DNA of 64,000 bases from an uncultured bacterium. GTDB taxonomy: Bacteria; Cyanobacteriota; Vampirovibrionia; Gastranaerophilales; Gastranaerophilaceae. Made by a program: the position numbers and the translations under genes. Positions 8,210-16,346 of this stretch are shown here, piece after piece. The stretch lies in assembly GCA_902779645.1 (NCBI GenBank), contig CACZCH010000013.1, positions 1-64,000 of the forward strand, in the 5' to 3' direction. Within the stretch, counting starts at the first letter, position 1. Every line of letters starts with the position of its first letter. A model generated the notes under the pieces. That model had not been told where the DNA came from. It did no database searches and was given only the letters and a program-made list of their open reading frames with translations.

Positions 8210-10192
8210 ATGGCATTATTTCATTTTAATAGTAACAAAGAGATTCATTTAGATAATAATTATAAATCTGGTGTTGTTGGTAATGGAGTAAATTCTCAAT
8301 ACCAAAATACGGTATGGGAAGATGAGTTACCCGATATACCAATTGGCGATGGTTTTATAAAAGATACCAAAGACATTAAGCCTAATACAGACCCAAACGG
8401 AAGAGAATACATTGAATGCCATTCTGGAATTTCGCCATTTTTCTCAAAACAGGATTATGAGGACTTGAAAGATCCTCAAAAAAGAGAAAAAGTTCACGAA
8501 AATAAAATTCTAAAAATAAAAAGCAATATAAGACAAAAATTTCCGGTAAATCAATATGATATAGAAGTCTTTTGGGACGGAAGGTATTATAGTGCATACA
8601 TATACGATATTTCAACAAGACCCGAACCACCCAAATTATCACAATCAATAAGTATTACTCGTCCGGATGGGATAAAAATCGGAATGAAAGATTGTTATGA
8701 CGGTGATATAGATGACGATGATAACGGAGAATTCATTGATGCAAGGCGGCAACATCCATTTTCTAAAGGTATGGATGAACCCGCTTTTACAATTACTCTG
8801 GCTGACGGTAAAGAATATACATTTAAAACAATGATAAACGGAAGCAGAAGTTTAATTGATATACGCAGACAGGAAAGGGCTATTATAGAATTTTTTGCGA
8901 GATTACCACAGGCAAAAATTCAAGAATTAATTGATAAAAATGTAACTCATATAACTTTTGACACAGAACCTGATGAGGATTTTGCCGACTTGTATGAATT
9001 GGATGAAAATAGTGAATGTGTGCGCATATTGGATGAATTTGAAGATAACATAAGTGCAGAAATTATTTCTCCTAAATTTGCTCCGCCTCAACATAATTAT
9101 CGAACAGAGCAGTATTTTGAACGTGATGACGGATATAAGATTACTACAGTTGATAATTCACAAGCTTCTTCTGATATAACATTAGAAACATTGAATGGTG
9201 AAAAATATAACTTAGCAGTGTCATCTAATTATGATGATTTTGATACGGATGTATATCATCAAATAATGTTACCAAGATTATCTAAACTTTTAAATGATAT
9301 ACCACAAGATAGTATGCAGGATTTGTTAAATGAAATTGATGAAATAAAAATGACAATGGGCTTAGAAGATGGGGCAGGATTATATTCAAAAGGTTCAAAT
9401 ACTATTGCTGTTGATATGTACGATGATGATGTTAACGTTGTCCAGACTGATGATAAAAGAAAAATTACAATTTTACATGAATTGGGACATGCAATGGATA
9501 ATATTGATGGAAGCTATTTATCAGAATCACCCGAATATGTAGCCAAGTTTGAAGAGTTTCAACAACTTGCGGAACAGTTTGAATACGAAGAATTATCAAA
9601 AACTTCTTTATATGCTGGTATTACATTTGAAGAATATCAAAATGGAATAAAAGGTGAACTGTTCAATATAATAGCGAGAAATCATGCTCTAAAGAATTCT
9701 AAAGAATTTTTTGCATCTTTATATGCACATTTGCATTTTGATGGCGAGGCAGAAACCGGTGATCATATTGCAAATTTAGAGAAAATAATAATTCCATTCA
9801 AAGACTCTGATAATCCACAGAAAAGGCATTGCTATGACTTATATATAGAATTACAACATATGACAAAATCAGATATTGATGAGGTTAGAACTCGACCAAG
9901 AAGCGAAAGAGCTGATAATAAAATTAAAAATATTGTAGCTGAAATGAGTCAAGATATTCAAAAAGATGTTGAATTTTTAGCATCAAACAACATAATAAGT
10001 TTAGCGGCATTTTCTCCTGAATTAACAATTACAAATTGGGTAAGCCGTAATGCAGAAGAATTCGAAGAAATAATTAATTCTTTTAATAAATATGCAATAG
10101 ATGAAAATTATTCTGAAGATGTAAGAAATGCTTTTGATAGAATTGTTGAAAAATTGAAGGAGATTAGGAATTGTATAGAAGCAACTAACTAA
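8210..10192 (+). CDS. Large putative zinc metallopeptidase (lethal-factor-like)
   Basis: A 660-residue protein. Residues 423-427 are HELGH, in TILHELGHAMD, followed 72 residues later by KEFFASLYA (Glu499). An HExxH site followed by an EFFA-type Glu is the gluzincin arrangement seen in anthrax lethal-factor-like (M34/ATLF) domains. Around residues 160-178 is an Asp-rich stretch (YDGDIDDDDNGEFIDAR) like a calcium loop and similar to one in the 147-residue protein at 1288. No signal peptide is visible at the ATG, which follows AAGGAT. The N-terminal 200 residues are unassigned. A secreted toxin or effector role is possible but unproven. Confidence 0.75.
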   Translation: MALFHFNSNKEIHLDNNYKSGVVGNGVNSQYQNTVWEDELPDIPIGDGFIKDTKDIKPNTDPNGREYIECHSGISPFFSKQDYEDLKDPQKREKVHENKILKIKSNIRQKFPVNQYDIEVFWDGRYYSAYIYDISTRPEPPKLSQSISITRPDGIKIGMKDCYDGDIDDDDNGEFIDARRQHPFSKGMDEPAFTITLADGKEYTFKTMINGSRSLIDIRRQERAIIEFFARLPQAKIQELIDKNVTHITFDTEPDEDFADLYELDENSECVRILDEFEDNISAEIISPKFAPPQHNYRTEQYFERDDGYKITTVDNSQASSDITLETLNGEKYNLAVSSNYDDFDTDVYHQIMLPRLSKLLNDIPQDSMQDLLNEIDEIKMTMGLEDGAGLYSKGSNTIAVDMYDDDVNVVQTDDKRKITILHELGHAMDNIDGSYLSESPEYVAKFEEFQQLAEQFEYEELSKTSLYAGITFEEYQNGIKGELFNIIARNHALKNSKEFFASLYAHLHFDGEAETGDHIANLEKIIIPFKDSDNPQKRHCYDLYIELQHMTKSDIDEVRTRPRSERADNKIKNIVAEMSQDIQKDVEFLASNNIISLAAFSPELTITNWVSRNAEEFEEIINSFNKYAIDENYSEDVRNAFDRIVEKLKEIRNCIEATN

Positions 10193-10289
10193 TTAGTTAG
10201 TTTTGATGTGTACCAATTTTGCAAGATTTTTCTAATTACCTATTTTTGTCTTTGTGTGTGATTTAGATTTTGTCGGCATTTGAGTGAAT

Positions 10290-10348
10290 AGGTCGGGTTT
10301 CAACCCGACAAAAACGAATAAAATATGTGTCGGGCTAAAGCCCGACCT
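10290..10348. repeat. Nested GTCGGG palindromes in a 616-bp gene-free stretch
   Basis: Two short hairpins, GTCGGGTTTCAACCCGAC and GTCGGGCTAAAGCCCGAC, lie in series and their outer arms (AGGTCGGG and CCCGACCT) also pair, giving a cloverleaf-like palindrome. The form is that of a small intergenic repeat. The rest of 10193-10808 shows no credible gene, only degenerate CGGACATT-type repeats (about 10381-10420) and repeat copy B. Confidence 0.6.
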
Positions 10349-10683
10349 ATTTTTAGAAATAAATTTTTTAAATTACCTATTCGGACATTCTTGTTCCCGA
10401 AATCGGACATTTCGGACTTTTATAATTACCTCATTTCCGACCTTACAAAATTGCTATAATTTACTAAAATTAGCTATCTTGCCAACTAAATTATTTACCC
10501 CTTCCGACCAAATGTCCTGTTAAAAGGTATACAGATACACTGTCCTGAAAAAATACAATAAATGTCAATACGGAATAATATGTTTCATATCAAGTGGTTC
10601 ACATATAACTCACATAGAAAATAATAAAGTGCTTATTAATTTAAGTTCAGAGTGGCTAAAATCCTTGCTAAATAAGGACAAAA

Positions 10684-10753
10684 AAATATGCCGCAACTCA
10701 CTCTGCCGAAGCAAAGGTGACTAAATGTCACGTTTGCTGAGAGGGGCGAACCC
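10684..10753. repeat. 70-bp hairpin repeat, copy B
   Basis: This is the second copy of the repeat at 7972-8041, with the same 27-nt hairpin at 10711-10737. With its A run (from 10680), its left end, A7 followed by TATGCCGCAACTC, is identical to the last part of the tRNA-Phe gene plus flank at 16347-16366. It is therefore an extra attachment-like sequence 129 bp outside the left end of the integrated element. Just after it is another small hairpin (CATATTTC, GTAA, GAAATATG). Confidence 0.8.
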
Positions 10754-10808
10754 ATATTTCGTAAGAAATATGCGTGAAATTCCGAGTTCTTTTTTCTACA
10801 AAATTCAA

Positions 10809-10864
10809 AAAAAAATATGCCGCAACTCGGAATTGAACCAAGGACACAGGGATTTTCAGTCCCT
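10809..10864. other. Left attachment site (tRNA-Phe 3' fragment)
   Basis: These 56 bp are identical to 16347-16402. They hold the acceptor 3' strand, T arm, variable loop and part of the anticodon arm of tRNA-Phe, then diverge within the anticodon stem (CCCTGTAAG instead of CCCTTGCTC). This is the half-site left when an element recombines into a tRNA gene. Confidence 0.9.
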
Positions 10865-10976
10865 GTAAGTATAAAAATTATAAAAAATTGCAAAAAATAT
10901 TTTCTTGTTATTATTGACTTATACCGATTTTTATTATAAAATTGTTTTATAAATTTTTGTAGTTTTTTAGAATTTT

Positions 10977-10998
10977 AACCACAAAATAACCACAAAAA
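10977..10998. promoter_or_regulatory. Left arm-type integrase site (paired AACCACAAA)
   Basis: Two direct copies of AACCACAAA 13 bp apart, 112 bp inside the left attachment repeat. The same 22-bp pair occurs at 16264-16285 with 20 of 22 positions identical and the same orientation. Paired sites at both ends of an element match the arm-type binding sites of lambda-like integrases. They are not found elsewhere in the window as far as I could see. Confidence 0.6.
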
Positions 10999-11037
10999 TA
11001 TAATCTGTAACTACTAAACTGTAAAGGAATTGTTAAT

Positions 11038-11568
11038 ATGAATGATATTTTAGCGCCTGATACATTGCAACGCAGAATATTCACTTTTCGCGGTAAAAAA
11101 GTAATGATAGATAAAGATTTAGCGGAATTATACGGTGTACCTACATATAGGCTTAATGAAGCAGTGAAACGCAATATAAAACGATTTCCCGATGATTTCA
11201 TGTTTAAACTCAATAATAATGAACTTCAAGAACTCATCGCAAATTGCGATAGGTTTAAAACCCTTAAACATTCAACAAACCCGCCTTATGTATTTACAGA
11301 ACATGGGGTAGCTATGTTATCAAGCATATTAAAAAGTGATAAAGCAATAGAAATAAATGTACAAATTATGCGCGCTTTTATAAGGCTTAGACAATATGCA
11401 CTAGAATATTCAGAACTTGCACAAAGATTGTCAGAACTTGAAACATATTTTATACAACATTGCAAAGATTATAATTCTGATATAACAGAGATTAAACAGG
11501 CAATAGATTTATTAATGGATAGAACTAAACCCGCACAAATCGGTTTTAAAACAGATAATAGGGGGTAA
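11038..11568 (+). CDS. ORF6N-domain protein
   Basis: A 176-residue protein with an N-terminal ORF6N domain (about 12-100; VMIDKDLAELYGV, then NEAVKRNIKRFPDDFMF and FTEHGVAML), a DNA-binding domain common in phages and small mobile elements. The C-terminal third is a predicted coiled coil (ALEYSELAQRLSELE). AAAGGA precedes the ATG. It ends 2 bp before the integrase start, so the two are coexpressed. Its role in the element is probably regulatory; the molecular function is unknown for most of the family. Confidence 0.85.
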   Translation: MNDILAPDTLQRRIFTFRGKKVMIDKDLAELYGVPTYRLNEAVKRNIKRFPDDFMFKLNNNELQELIANCDRFKTLKHSTNPPYVFTEHGVAMLSSILKSDKAIEINVQIMRAFIRLRQYALEYSELAQRLSELETYFIQHCKDYNSDITEIKQAIDLLMDRTKPAQIGFKTDNRG

Positions 11569-11570
11569 TT

Positions 11571-12674
11571 ATGCACGATATAAGGAAGTATTTAAAAAAA
11601 GACGGTAAACCAAGTTATACGGCACGTATCAGAATAGATGGGCACCCGCCAATGACGGCTACTTTTTCAAAAAAAACACTTGCGCAGATATGGATACAGG
11701 AAAATGAAAGTGCTATAAAAACAGGCAAGCATATACAAACATCTGAAGCAAAAAAACATACCTTAAACGACCTTATACTACGCTATGAACAAAACGAATT
11801 ACCTAAAAGACATTCAGACCAAGAAAAGTTTAAAATGCACCTTAAATGGTGGAGTAAAGCTATTGGGGAATATTGTTTAGTATTTATAACCCCGGCCTTA
11901 CTGACAGAATGTAAAGAAATGTTAGAAAAAGAAGTTTTTAAATATCCGCGCCAAGGAAGAAAAACAAGGACACCGGCAACGGTAAACCGATATTTAGCAA
12001 CTTTATCTATTGTATTGGGTTATGCTTGTAATGAATATGGATGGCTTGATGAAAACCCTATGAAAAAGGTAAGAAAAAATAAAGAACAAGCAAATAAAGA
12101 CAGATATTTAACCACAGAAGAAATAGACCGGCTTCTAAGGGCTTGTAAGGAGTTTAATATAAAAGGGGATAATTATAATAAGGAAACATATTTATTTGTT
12201 CTTATAGCTCTTTCTTCGGGCGCACGTTATTCAGAAATACATAATCTTACTTGGGGCAATGTAGACTTACAACACAAACAATTTTATTTTTTAAATACAA
12301 AAAACAAAGAAAATAGGGGTGTACCGATAACAGACGAAGTTTATAAAGAATTAAAAGAGTTTAAAAAGGTAAGGAATATAAAAAATAATTTCTTATGGAC
12401 GACAAAAGACGGGCGCAAACTTATAGACTTTAGAACACGCTTTTACAAGGTTTTAGAACTTGCAAAGATAGAAAATTGCAGATTCCATGATTTACGGCAT
12501 ACAGTAGCGAGCCATATTGCTATGAATGGCGGTAGCTTATTAGATATAGCGCAAGTAACAGGACATAAAACAATGCAAATGGTCAAAAGGTATTCCCATT
12601 TAACGCAAAAACACACCGCCCAATTATTACAAAATACAGTAGATATAATGTTATCAAGTGCAAATAATACATAA
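11571..12674 (+). CDS. Tyrosine-type site-specific integrase
   Basis: A 367-residue phage-type integrase that would recombine the element at tRNA-Phe. The N-terminal 60 residues (YTARIRIDGHPPMTATF...) resemble the AP2-like arm-binding domain. Residues about 65-170 are the SAM-like core-binding domain. The catalytic domain shows R219 (SSGARYSEI), H306-x-x-R309 (FHDLRH), H332 (GHKT) and the nucleophile Y341 (RYSHL). The start follows a GGGGG ribosome site that overlaps the upstream gene's end. Arm-binding domain, paired arm sites and the tRNA attachment repeat are mutually consistent. All catalytic residues are present, so it is probably active. Confidence 0.95.
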   Translation: MHDIRKYLKKDGKPSYTARIRIDGHPPMTATFSKKTLAQIWIQENESAIKTGKHIQTSEAKKHTLNDLILRYEQNELPKRHSDQEKFKMHLKWWSKAIGEYCLVFITPALLTECKEMLEKEVFKYPRQGRKTRTPATVNRYLATLSIVLGYACNEYGWLDENPMKKVRKNKEQANKDRYLTTEEIDRLLRACKEFNIKGDNYNKETYLFVLIALSSGARYSEIHNLTWGNVDLQHKQFYFLNTKNKENRGVPITDEVYKELKEFKKVRNIKNNFLWTTKDGRKLIDFRTRFYKVLELAKIENCRFHDLRHTVASHIAMNGGSLLDIAQVTGHKTMQMVKRYSHLTQKHTAQLLQNTVDIMLSSANNT

Positions 12675-12749
12675 AATAAGCCATGCCGGACTATTTAACA
12701 ATAGAATTTGACGCCAAGTTAATTAAATTGAACTAAGGAGTATAATAAA

Positions 12750-12970
12750 ATGACAAATACAACACAAAAGACATACAAGAATGCGATTTAAATGTATATC
12801 AAAACACTTTAGACACAGAATTTAATCATATAAGCGTCTTGGGGGAATGTGCGGCTGAATACACGACCAAAATAACAAATAAAAATTTTTGTGCTGATTC
12901 CTTAAGAATTTTAGACAATTTATCGCACATTATAAAAGAAAAAATCATAAAAATAGAAAAAGACATAACC
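12750..12970 (+). pseudogene. Small element gene interrupted by a frameshift in an A run
   Basis: AAGGAG at 12735-12740 precedes an ATG at 12750 whose frame ends after 12 codons. In another frame, an open stretch of about 67 codons continues from the same place to a TAA at 12968. Adding one A to the AAAA run at 12766-12769 would give one uninterrupted protein of 73 residues beginning MTNTTQKDIQECDLN. Its composition (acidic/Lys-rich, helical) resembles the next gene. Either a recent mutation, slippage at the A run, or a sequencing error. Confidence 0.6.
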
Positions 12971-13019
12971 ACAATATATGAAACTATTTAGAAAAAATTA
13001 AATTAAGGAGTAATAAAAA

Positions 13020-13292
13020 ATGAATTTAAACACTTTACAAAATGGTAATTATACATTTAATTCTGAATTTTATAACAGAGAAGACGAAATCATAGAGCTT
13101 CAGGTACAGATAGAAAAAATATTAGAATGTATTAACAATACTTGCAATATTGAAAATTTAGGGGATAGAACAAAGACAAGCACAGACCACGAAAGTACAT
13201 TAATAGAATTGTCAAAACTTTCAAAAGTTTTAAAGGTTTTAACAGATAATTTTGATTCCAAAATTACTTCATTAAAAGAAGAATATGTTTAA
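13020..13292 (+). CDS. Small element protein of unknown function
   Basis: A 90-residue acidic, helical protein (coiled-coil-like IIELQVQIEKILECI and LIELSKLSKVLKVL). AAGGAG lies 8-9 nt before the ATG, the same spacing and sequence as at the frameshifted gene just upstream, so the two look like a pair in the integrase operon. No recognised domain. Confidence 0.65.
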   Translation: MNLNTLQNGNYTFNSEFYNREDEIIELQVQIEKILECINNTCNIENLGDRTKTSTDHESTLIELSKLSKVLKVLTDNFDSKITSLKEEYV

Positions 13293-13348
13293 ATATTCCA
13301 TGCCGGAAAACCAACAAATTATATGTTTTGTATTACAAAAAGGTGCAA

Positions 13349-13403
13349 TATGTTGCATAAGCAACATATACCAAGCCCCTAGGGGGGGGGTAGGGGCTTG
13401 GTA
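13349..13403. other. Two abutting hairpins, one with a G9 loop
   Basis: The first hairpin is TATGTTGC-ATAA-GCAACATA (13349-13368). It directly abuts a perfect 13-bp inverted repeat, TACCAAGCCCCTA and TAGGGGCTTGGTA (13369-13403), whose loop is nine G. No T run follows on either strand, so an intrinsic terminator is unlikely. It lies between two genes in the middle of the element. It could be a replication or transfer origin structure, or a regulatory RNA fold. Confidence 0.65.
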
Positions 13404-13474
13404 TTATTACAAAAACTATGAGGTATAATATAAATTGGGCGAAGCCCGGCATGGGGCACTGTAGGGTTTATAAA

Positions 13475-14023
13475 ATGAATAGCGAAAACGATTTTATTAA
13501 ATTTCCTTTTGATAAGGAAATTTTATTAGAAGAACTACAAGAATATATGCAATTTGAGTTATTAAATGATATCAGCAGTGTTGATAAGATAATTTATGAC
13601 ACCCAAAAATTAGATATTATAATTGATGAATTTATACAAGGTTTAACAGAACTTAATAAGACAAGTAGCATAATTGATACTAATAACTTAGATATTAAAC
13701 GTTTTATTTTAAGGCATATTTTTAATTTCTTAAATATTCCGGCGCATTATATAACATATAGCCTTGAACAAATGACTGCAGTAAAAGAAATAATACAAAA
13801 ATACAATTTTACTTCAAGAGAATCAGAAGTTTTAAAATTAATTAGTTACAACATACCATTAAAAGAAATTGCTAATATATTAGATTGTAGCGAATTAACA
13901 ATTAATAAACATTTACAAAATATGCTTATAAAGATACAGAATATAAATTATGAATGCGATAAAAATGACGAAGAAAAATTAAAAAACCCTCTAAAAACTA
14001 TTAAAAAAATGATTTCGTTATAA
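13475..14023 (+). CDS. LuxR-type helix-turn-helix regulator
   Basis: A protein of 182 residues whose last third is a LuxR/GerE-type helix-turn-helix: FTSRESEVLKLISYN, then KEIANILDCSELTINKHLQN. The N-terminal 100 residues are not a recognised receiver or ligand domain. I chose the ATG at 13475 because TAGGG lies 8 nt upstream; an earlier in-frame ATG at 13418 gives a Gly/Trp-rich leader with no ribosome site. As the only classical transcription regulator in the element it probably controls excision or replication genes. Confidence 0.75.
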   Translation: MNSENDFIKFPFDKEILLEELQEYMQFELLNDISSVDKIIYDTQKLDIIIDEFIQGLTELNKTSSIIDTNNLDIKRFILRHIFNFLNIPAHYITYSLEQMTAVKEIIQKYNFTSRESEVLKLISYNIPLKEIANILDCSELTINKHLQNMLIKIQNINYECDKNDEEKLKNPLKTIKKMISL

Positions 14024-14150
14024 AAATACTTATTTTTTAAGTATTAACAGATTTTAATATTTCCCTTTATATATAAAATACAAGCAGACGAAAAAATCTG
14101 TAAATAATTACTGTAAAGCAGAGTAAATAAAAAATAGGGGGGAATTTATT

Positions 14151-14384
14151 ATGGAAATTTTAGAACAAAAAACTACAAATAATGTAATGCAAGAATTAAT
14201 ACCCGTTTCAAAGTGGAACGTGTATTATGATTATCCAACGGTAGGCGCTTTAAGGCAACTTATATTTTATAAAGATAAAAACGGATTTAATAAAGTTGTT
14301 AGAACAGTCGGCAAGCGTCTTTATATTAAAGTATCCGAATTTTTTAAATGGGTTGAAGATACTAACAACGGTAAAACCATGTAG
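14151..14384 (+). CDS. AlpA/Xis-like small DNA-binding protein
   Basis: A 77-residue protein with the winged-helix pattern of MerR/AlpA-type excisionases: a YPTVGALRQLIF helix, then VVRTVGKRLYIKVSEFFKWVE. These proteins direct element excision or activate the integrase. A GGGGGG ribosome site precedes the ATG. It is followed 19 bp later by the replication-like gene, an order common in phage satellites. Confidence 0.75.
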   Translation: MEILEQKTTNNVMQELIPVSKWNVYYDYPTVGALRQLIFYKDKNGFNKVVRTVGKRLYIKVSEFFKWVEDTNNGKTM

Positions 14385-14403
14385 ACAATAAAGGAATAAA
14401 ACT

Positions 14404-15123
14404 ATGGCAAAACGATTTACTGATTCTAACAAATTTAACGATAGTTGGTATAGAAGACTAAGCCCGTTACATAAAGTTATTTGGGAATATATATTATCGG
14501 AATGTAATCATGCCGGAATTCTTAAAGATTTAGATTTAGAATTAATGAGTTTTAAAATTGGAAGTACAATTAAACAAGAAGATTTAGAACTTTTTAAAAA
14601 AGACGGCCGGATAATATTTCTATCTGAAACAATTTTATATATCCCTAAATTTATTACTTTTCAATATGGCAATTTAAACCCAAACCACAAGGTACACGCA
14701 AGCGTTATAAGAGAATTAGAAAAAAATAATATTAAAGATATTGATACTCTTTCTTTACCCTATACTAACCCTTATACAAGGGTTAAGGATAAAGATAAAG
14801 AAAAGGATATAGATAAATATATGGATATGGAAACTAATATAGATATTATTAATTTTTCAGAAAAAGAAAAGGAATATATAAATGTCTTTTGCAATTATTA
14901 TGAAAAAGTTTTTAATAAAAAGTGTTATCTGGGCAAACAAGAACAATGCGCCCTTATATCTATAATTAAAACAGAGCCAAGCGTATTAAATGATATACCA
15001 TTATTATTAGAAAAGTACAGTAGAATACATTTTGACAAGGGACACATTACGTTAAAATGGTTACTTTTAAATGGCGGCTGGAGTAGCATACTAAACGGGG
15101 AATGTGATAGGCAAATTTATTAA
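14404..15123 (+). CDS. Phage replication-organiser-like protein
   Basis: A 239-residue protein. The N-terminal region (RFTDSNKFNDSWYRRLSP, then KVIWEYILSECNHAGI) has the pattern of phage replisome organisers and DnaD-like initiators, which begin with an RFTD-x-W-x-D-x-W-F-type helix-turn-helix. The middle is a charged linker (about residues 120-145, DKDKEKDIDK) and the C-terminal part ends in LKWLLLNGGWSSIL, a DnaD-like tail. It would load a helicase at an element origin, perhaps the nearby hairpins. AAAGGA precedes the ATG; a strong terminator follows. Confidence 0.7.
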   Translation: MAKRFTDSNKFNDSWYRRLSPLHKVIWEYILSECNHAGILKDLDLELMSFKIGSTIKQEDLELFKKDGRIIFLSETILYIPKFITFQYGNLNPNHKVHASVIRELEKNNIKDIDTLSLPYTNPYTRVKDKDKEKDIDKYMDMETNIDIINFSEKEKEYINVFCNYYEKVFNKKCYLGKQEQCALISIIKTEPSVLNDIPLLLEKYSRIHFDKGHITLKWLLLNGGWSSILNGECDRQIY

Positions 15124-15155
15124 ATACTAAAAGTTTTTGCGAAACCCTACTTTTT

Positions 15156-15184
15156 ACGCTTGATAGATTTATCAAGCGTTTTTA
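15156..15184 (+). terminator. Rho-independent terminator of the element operon
   Basis: ACGCTTGAT, a six-base loop, ATCAAGCGT, then five T. It lies 33 bp after the replication-like gene and ends the + strand operon. Confidence 0.85.
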
Positions 15185-15280
15185 TTATATCAGATTTCAA
15201 AAGAAAAAGCACGCAAATGCGTGCTACTGTAAAGTTTATAAAATCTGTAATACAATATTTATAGCATATTAAGGTAATTA

Positions 15281-15871
15281 TTACAAACAACTAGCCATAT
15301 TAGTCGGTAATTTTCGTTTAATCTTCATTTCTTTACCCTTTTTATTATACAAAGTATTGCCGACCCAATGCCCGATTAAATCGCCATTTGCTTTATATAT
15401 GTACACTTCCTCTTTTGAAACATAAAAGGAAACCGATATTAAATTACCATTAATGTCATAATCTACCGTTTTTTTAGGGTAATTTTCTGATTCTGATATT
15501 TTGTATTCTATTTTAATAAAATGGCCTTTACGGTCATAATAAAGTATTCTATTTGGCTTATTATCATACCGAACACCATAAGCAAGTAAGAATTTATACA
15601 CATAAAAAGGTATTAAAGAACGAGAAAAACCAATACCTACATTATATTTACCCTCTTTTAATGCGGCGATATTAGAGTAATAGAATAAATCGTATCTATC
15701 TTTTATAAAATCTTCAGTTGGAATTGTTAAATCAACATCTTTAAATGCTAATTCACGCGCAGAATCAACCGTATATTCTACGCTTGCTTCTAGGGTTAAA
15801 GAATAACCCGGCAAATATATGCTAAACATTATTAACAGACTTAATATAAACCTTTTAATCAATGTTATCAT
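15281..15871 (-). CDS. Secreted cargo protein with YD-like repeats
   Basis: A 196-residue protein with a clear signal peptide (LIKRFILSLLIMFSIYLPGYS, cleavage near residue 25). The mature part carries three or four short Tyr/Gly strands (YDRKGHFIKIEY, YDINGNLISVSF, YKANGDLIGHW, YNKKGKEMKI) similar to the YD/RHS or YwqK-type beta repeats. It is transcribed against the rest of the element, which suggests cargo expressed from its own promoter. Function unknown; an exported binding protein or immunity/fitness factor is possible. Confidence 0.75.
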   Translation of the reverse strand: MITLIKRFILSLLIMFSIYLPGYSLTLEASVEYTVDSARELAFKDVDLTIPTEDFIKDRYDLFYYSNIAALKEGKYNVGIGFSRSLIPFYVYKFLLAYGVRYDNKPNRILYYDRKGHFIKIEYKISESENYPKKTVDYDINGNLISVSFYVSKEEVYIYKANGDLIGHWVGNTLYNKKGKEMKIKRKLPTNMASCL

Positions 15872-15983
15872 AACTCCATTATAGCATATTATTTTAACGA
15901 TTTTAAAACGTAAATGTTCATAAATTAGACATTTTACTATATGCGAAATGATTTTAGCTTTATTTTACAAGACTTTTAGCTAC

Positions 15984-16139
15984 AAAACGAAACAAATATT
16001 TTATATATTAAATTGTTAAAAACTAATAATTACAGATGTTATAGGTATAAAACGAAAAACGAAACAAATTTTAATAATGAATATAAAAAGACTTTGCGTA
16101 TTAATATACCCTTATAAAGTAAGCGAAAAACGAAACAAA
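15984..16139. repeat. Three 13-bp direct repeats at 71-72 bp spacing
   Basis: AAAACGAAACAAA occurs at 15984-15996, 16056-16068 and 16127-16139. The last two share the longer CGAAAAACGAAACAAA. They lie in the 475-bp gene-free right end of the element (15872-16346) upstream of the right attachment site. Regular spacing of about seven helical turns suggests protein-binding sites for the integrase/Xis complex, a repressor or a replication protein. No convincing gene lies in this stretch. Confidence 0.6.
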
Positions 16140-16263
16140 ACTTTTAATATATATCTAGCAAACCAATGCGCATTTACTAACCCGCAAAAGACCACCCCCG
16201 CCCGGAAGTACCTACGCAAAATTTTTATATTTTTTTATTTTTATTCTAACTTTTTTATTTTTT

Positions 16264-16285
16264 AACCACAAATCAACCACAAAAA
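16264..16285. promoter_or_regulatory. Right arm-type integrase site (paired AACCACAAA)
   Basis: AACCACAAA-TC-AACCACAAAAA, 61 bp inside the right attachment repeat. It matches the left pair at 10977-10998 at 20 of 22 positions, in the same orientation. Confidence 0.6.
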
Positions 16286-16346
16286 CAAAAAAGTTATGAT
16301 TTTAAAATTTATATCAATAAGCCTGTAATGTCCGTTATTATTAAAC

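Noticed and set aside
10284-10523. 79-residue + strand open frame
   Set aside because: It runs through the GTCGGG palindromes and has no ribosome site or protein-like composition.
10636-10893. 85-residue minus-strand frame
   Set aside because: It spans repeat copy B and the attachment site, so it is a by-product of repeats.
13369-13403. Intrinsic terminator
   Set aside because: No T run follows the G9-loop hairpin on either strand.
13300-13428. 42-codon frame through the double hairpin
   Set aside because: No ribosome site, and the sequence is constrained by perfect inverted repeats including the G9 loop.
16077-16265. 62-residue frame in the right end of the element
   Set aside because: It contains the direct repeats and has no ribosome site; the ending is a Phe-rich run from poly-T.
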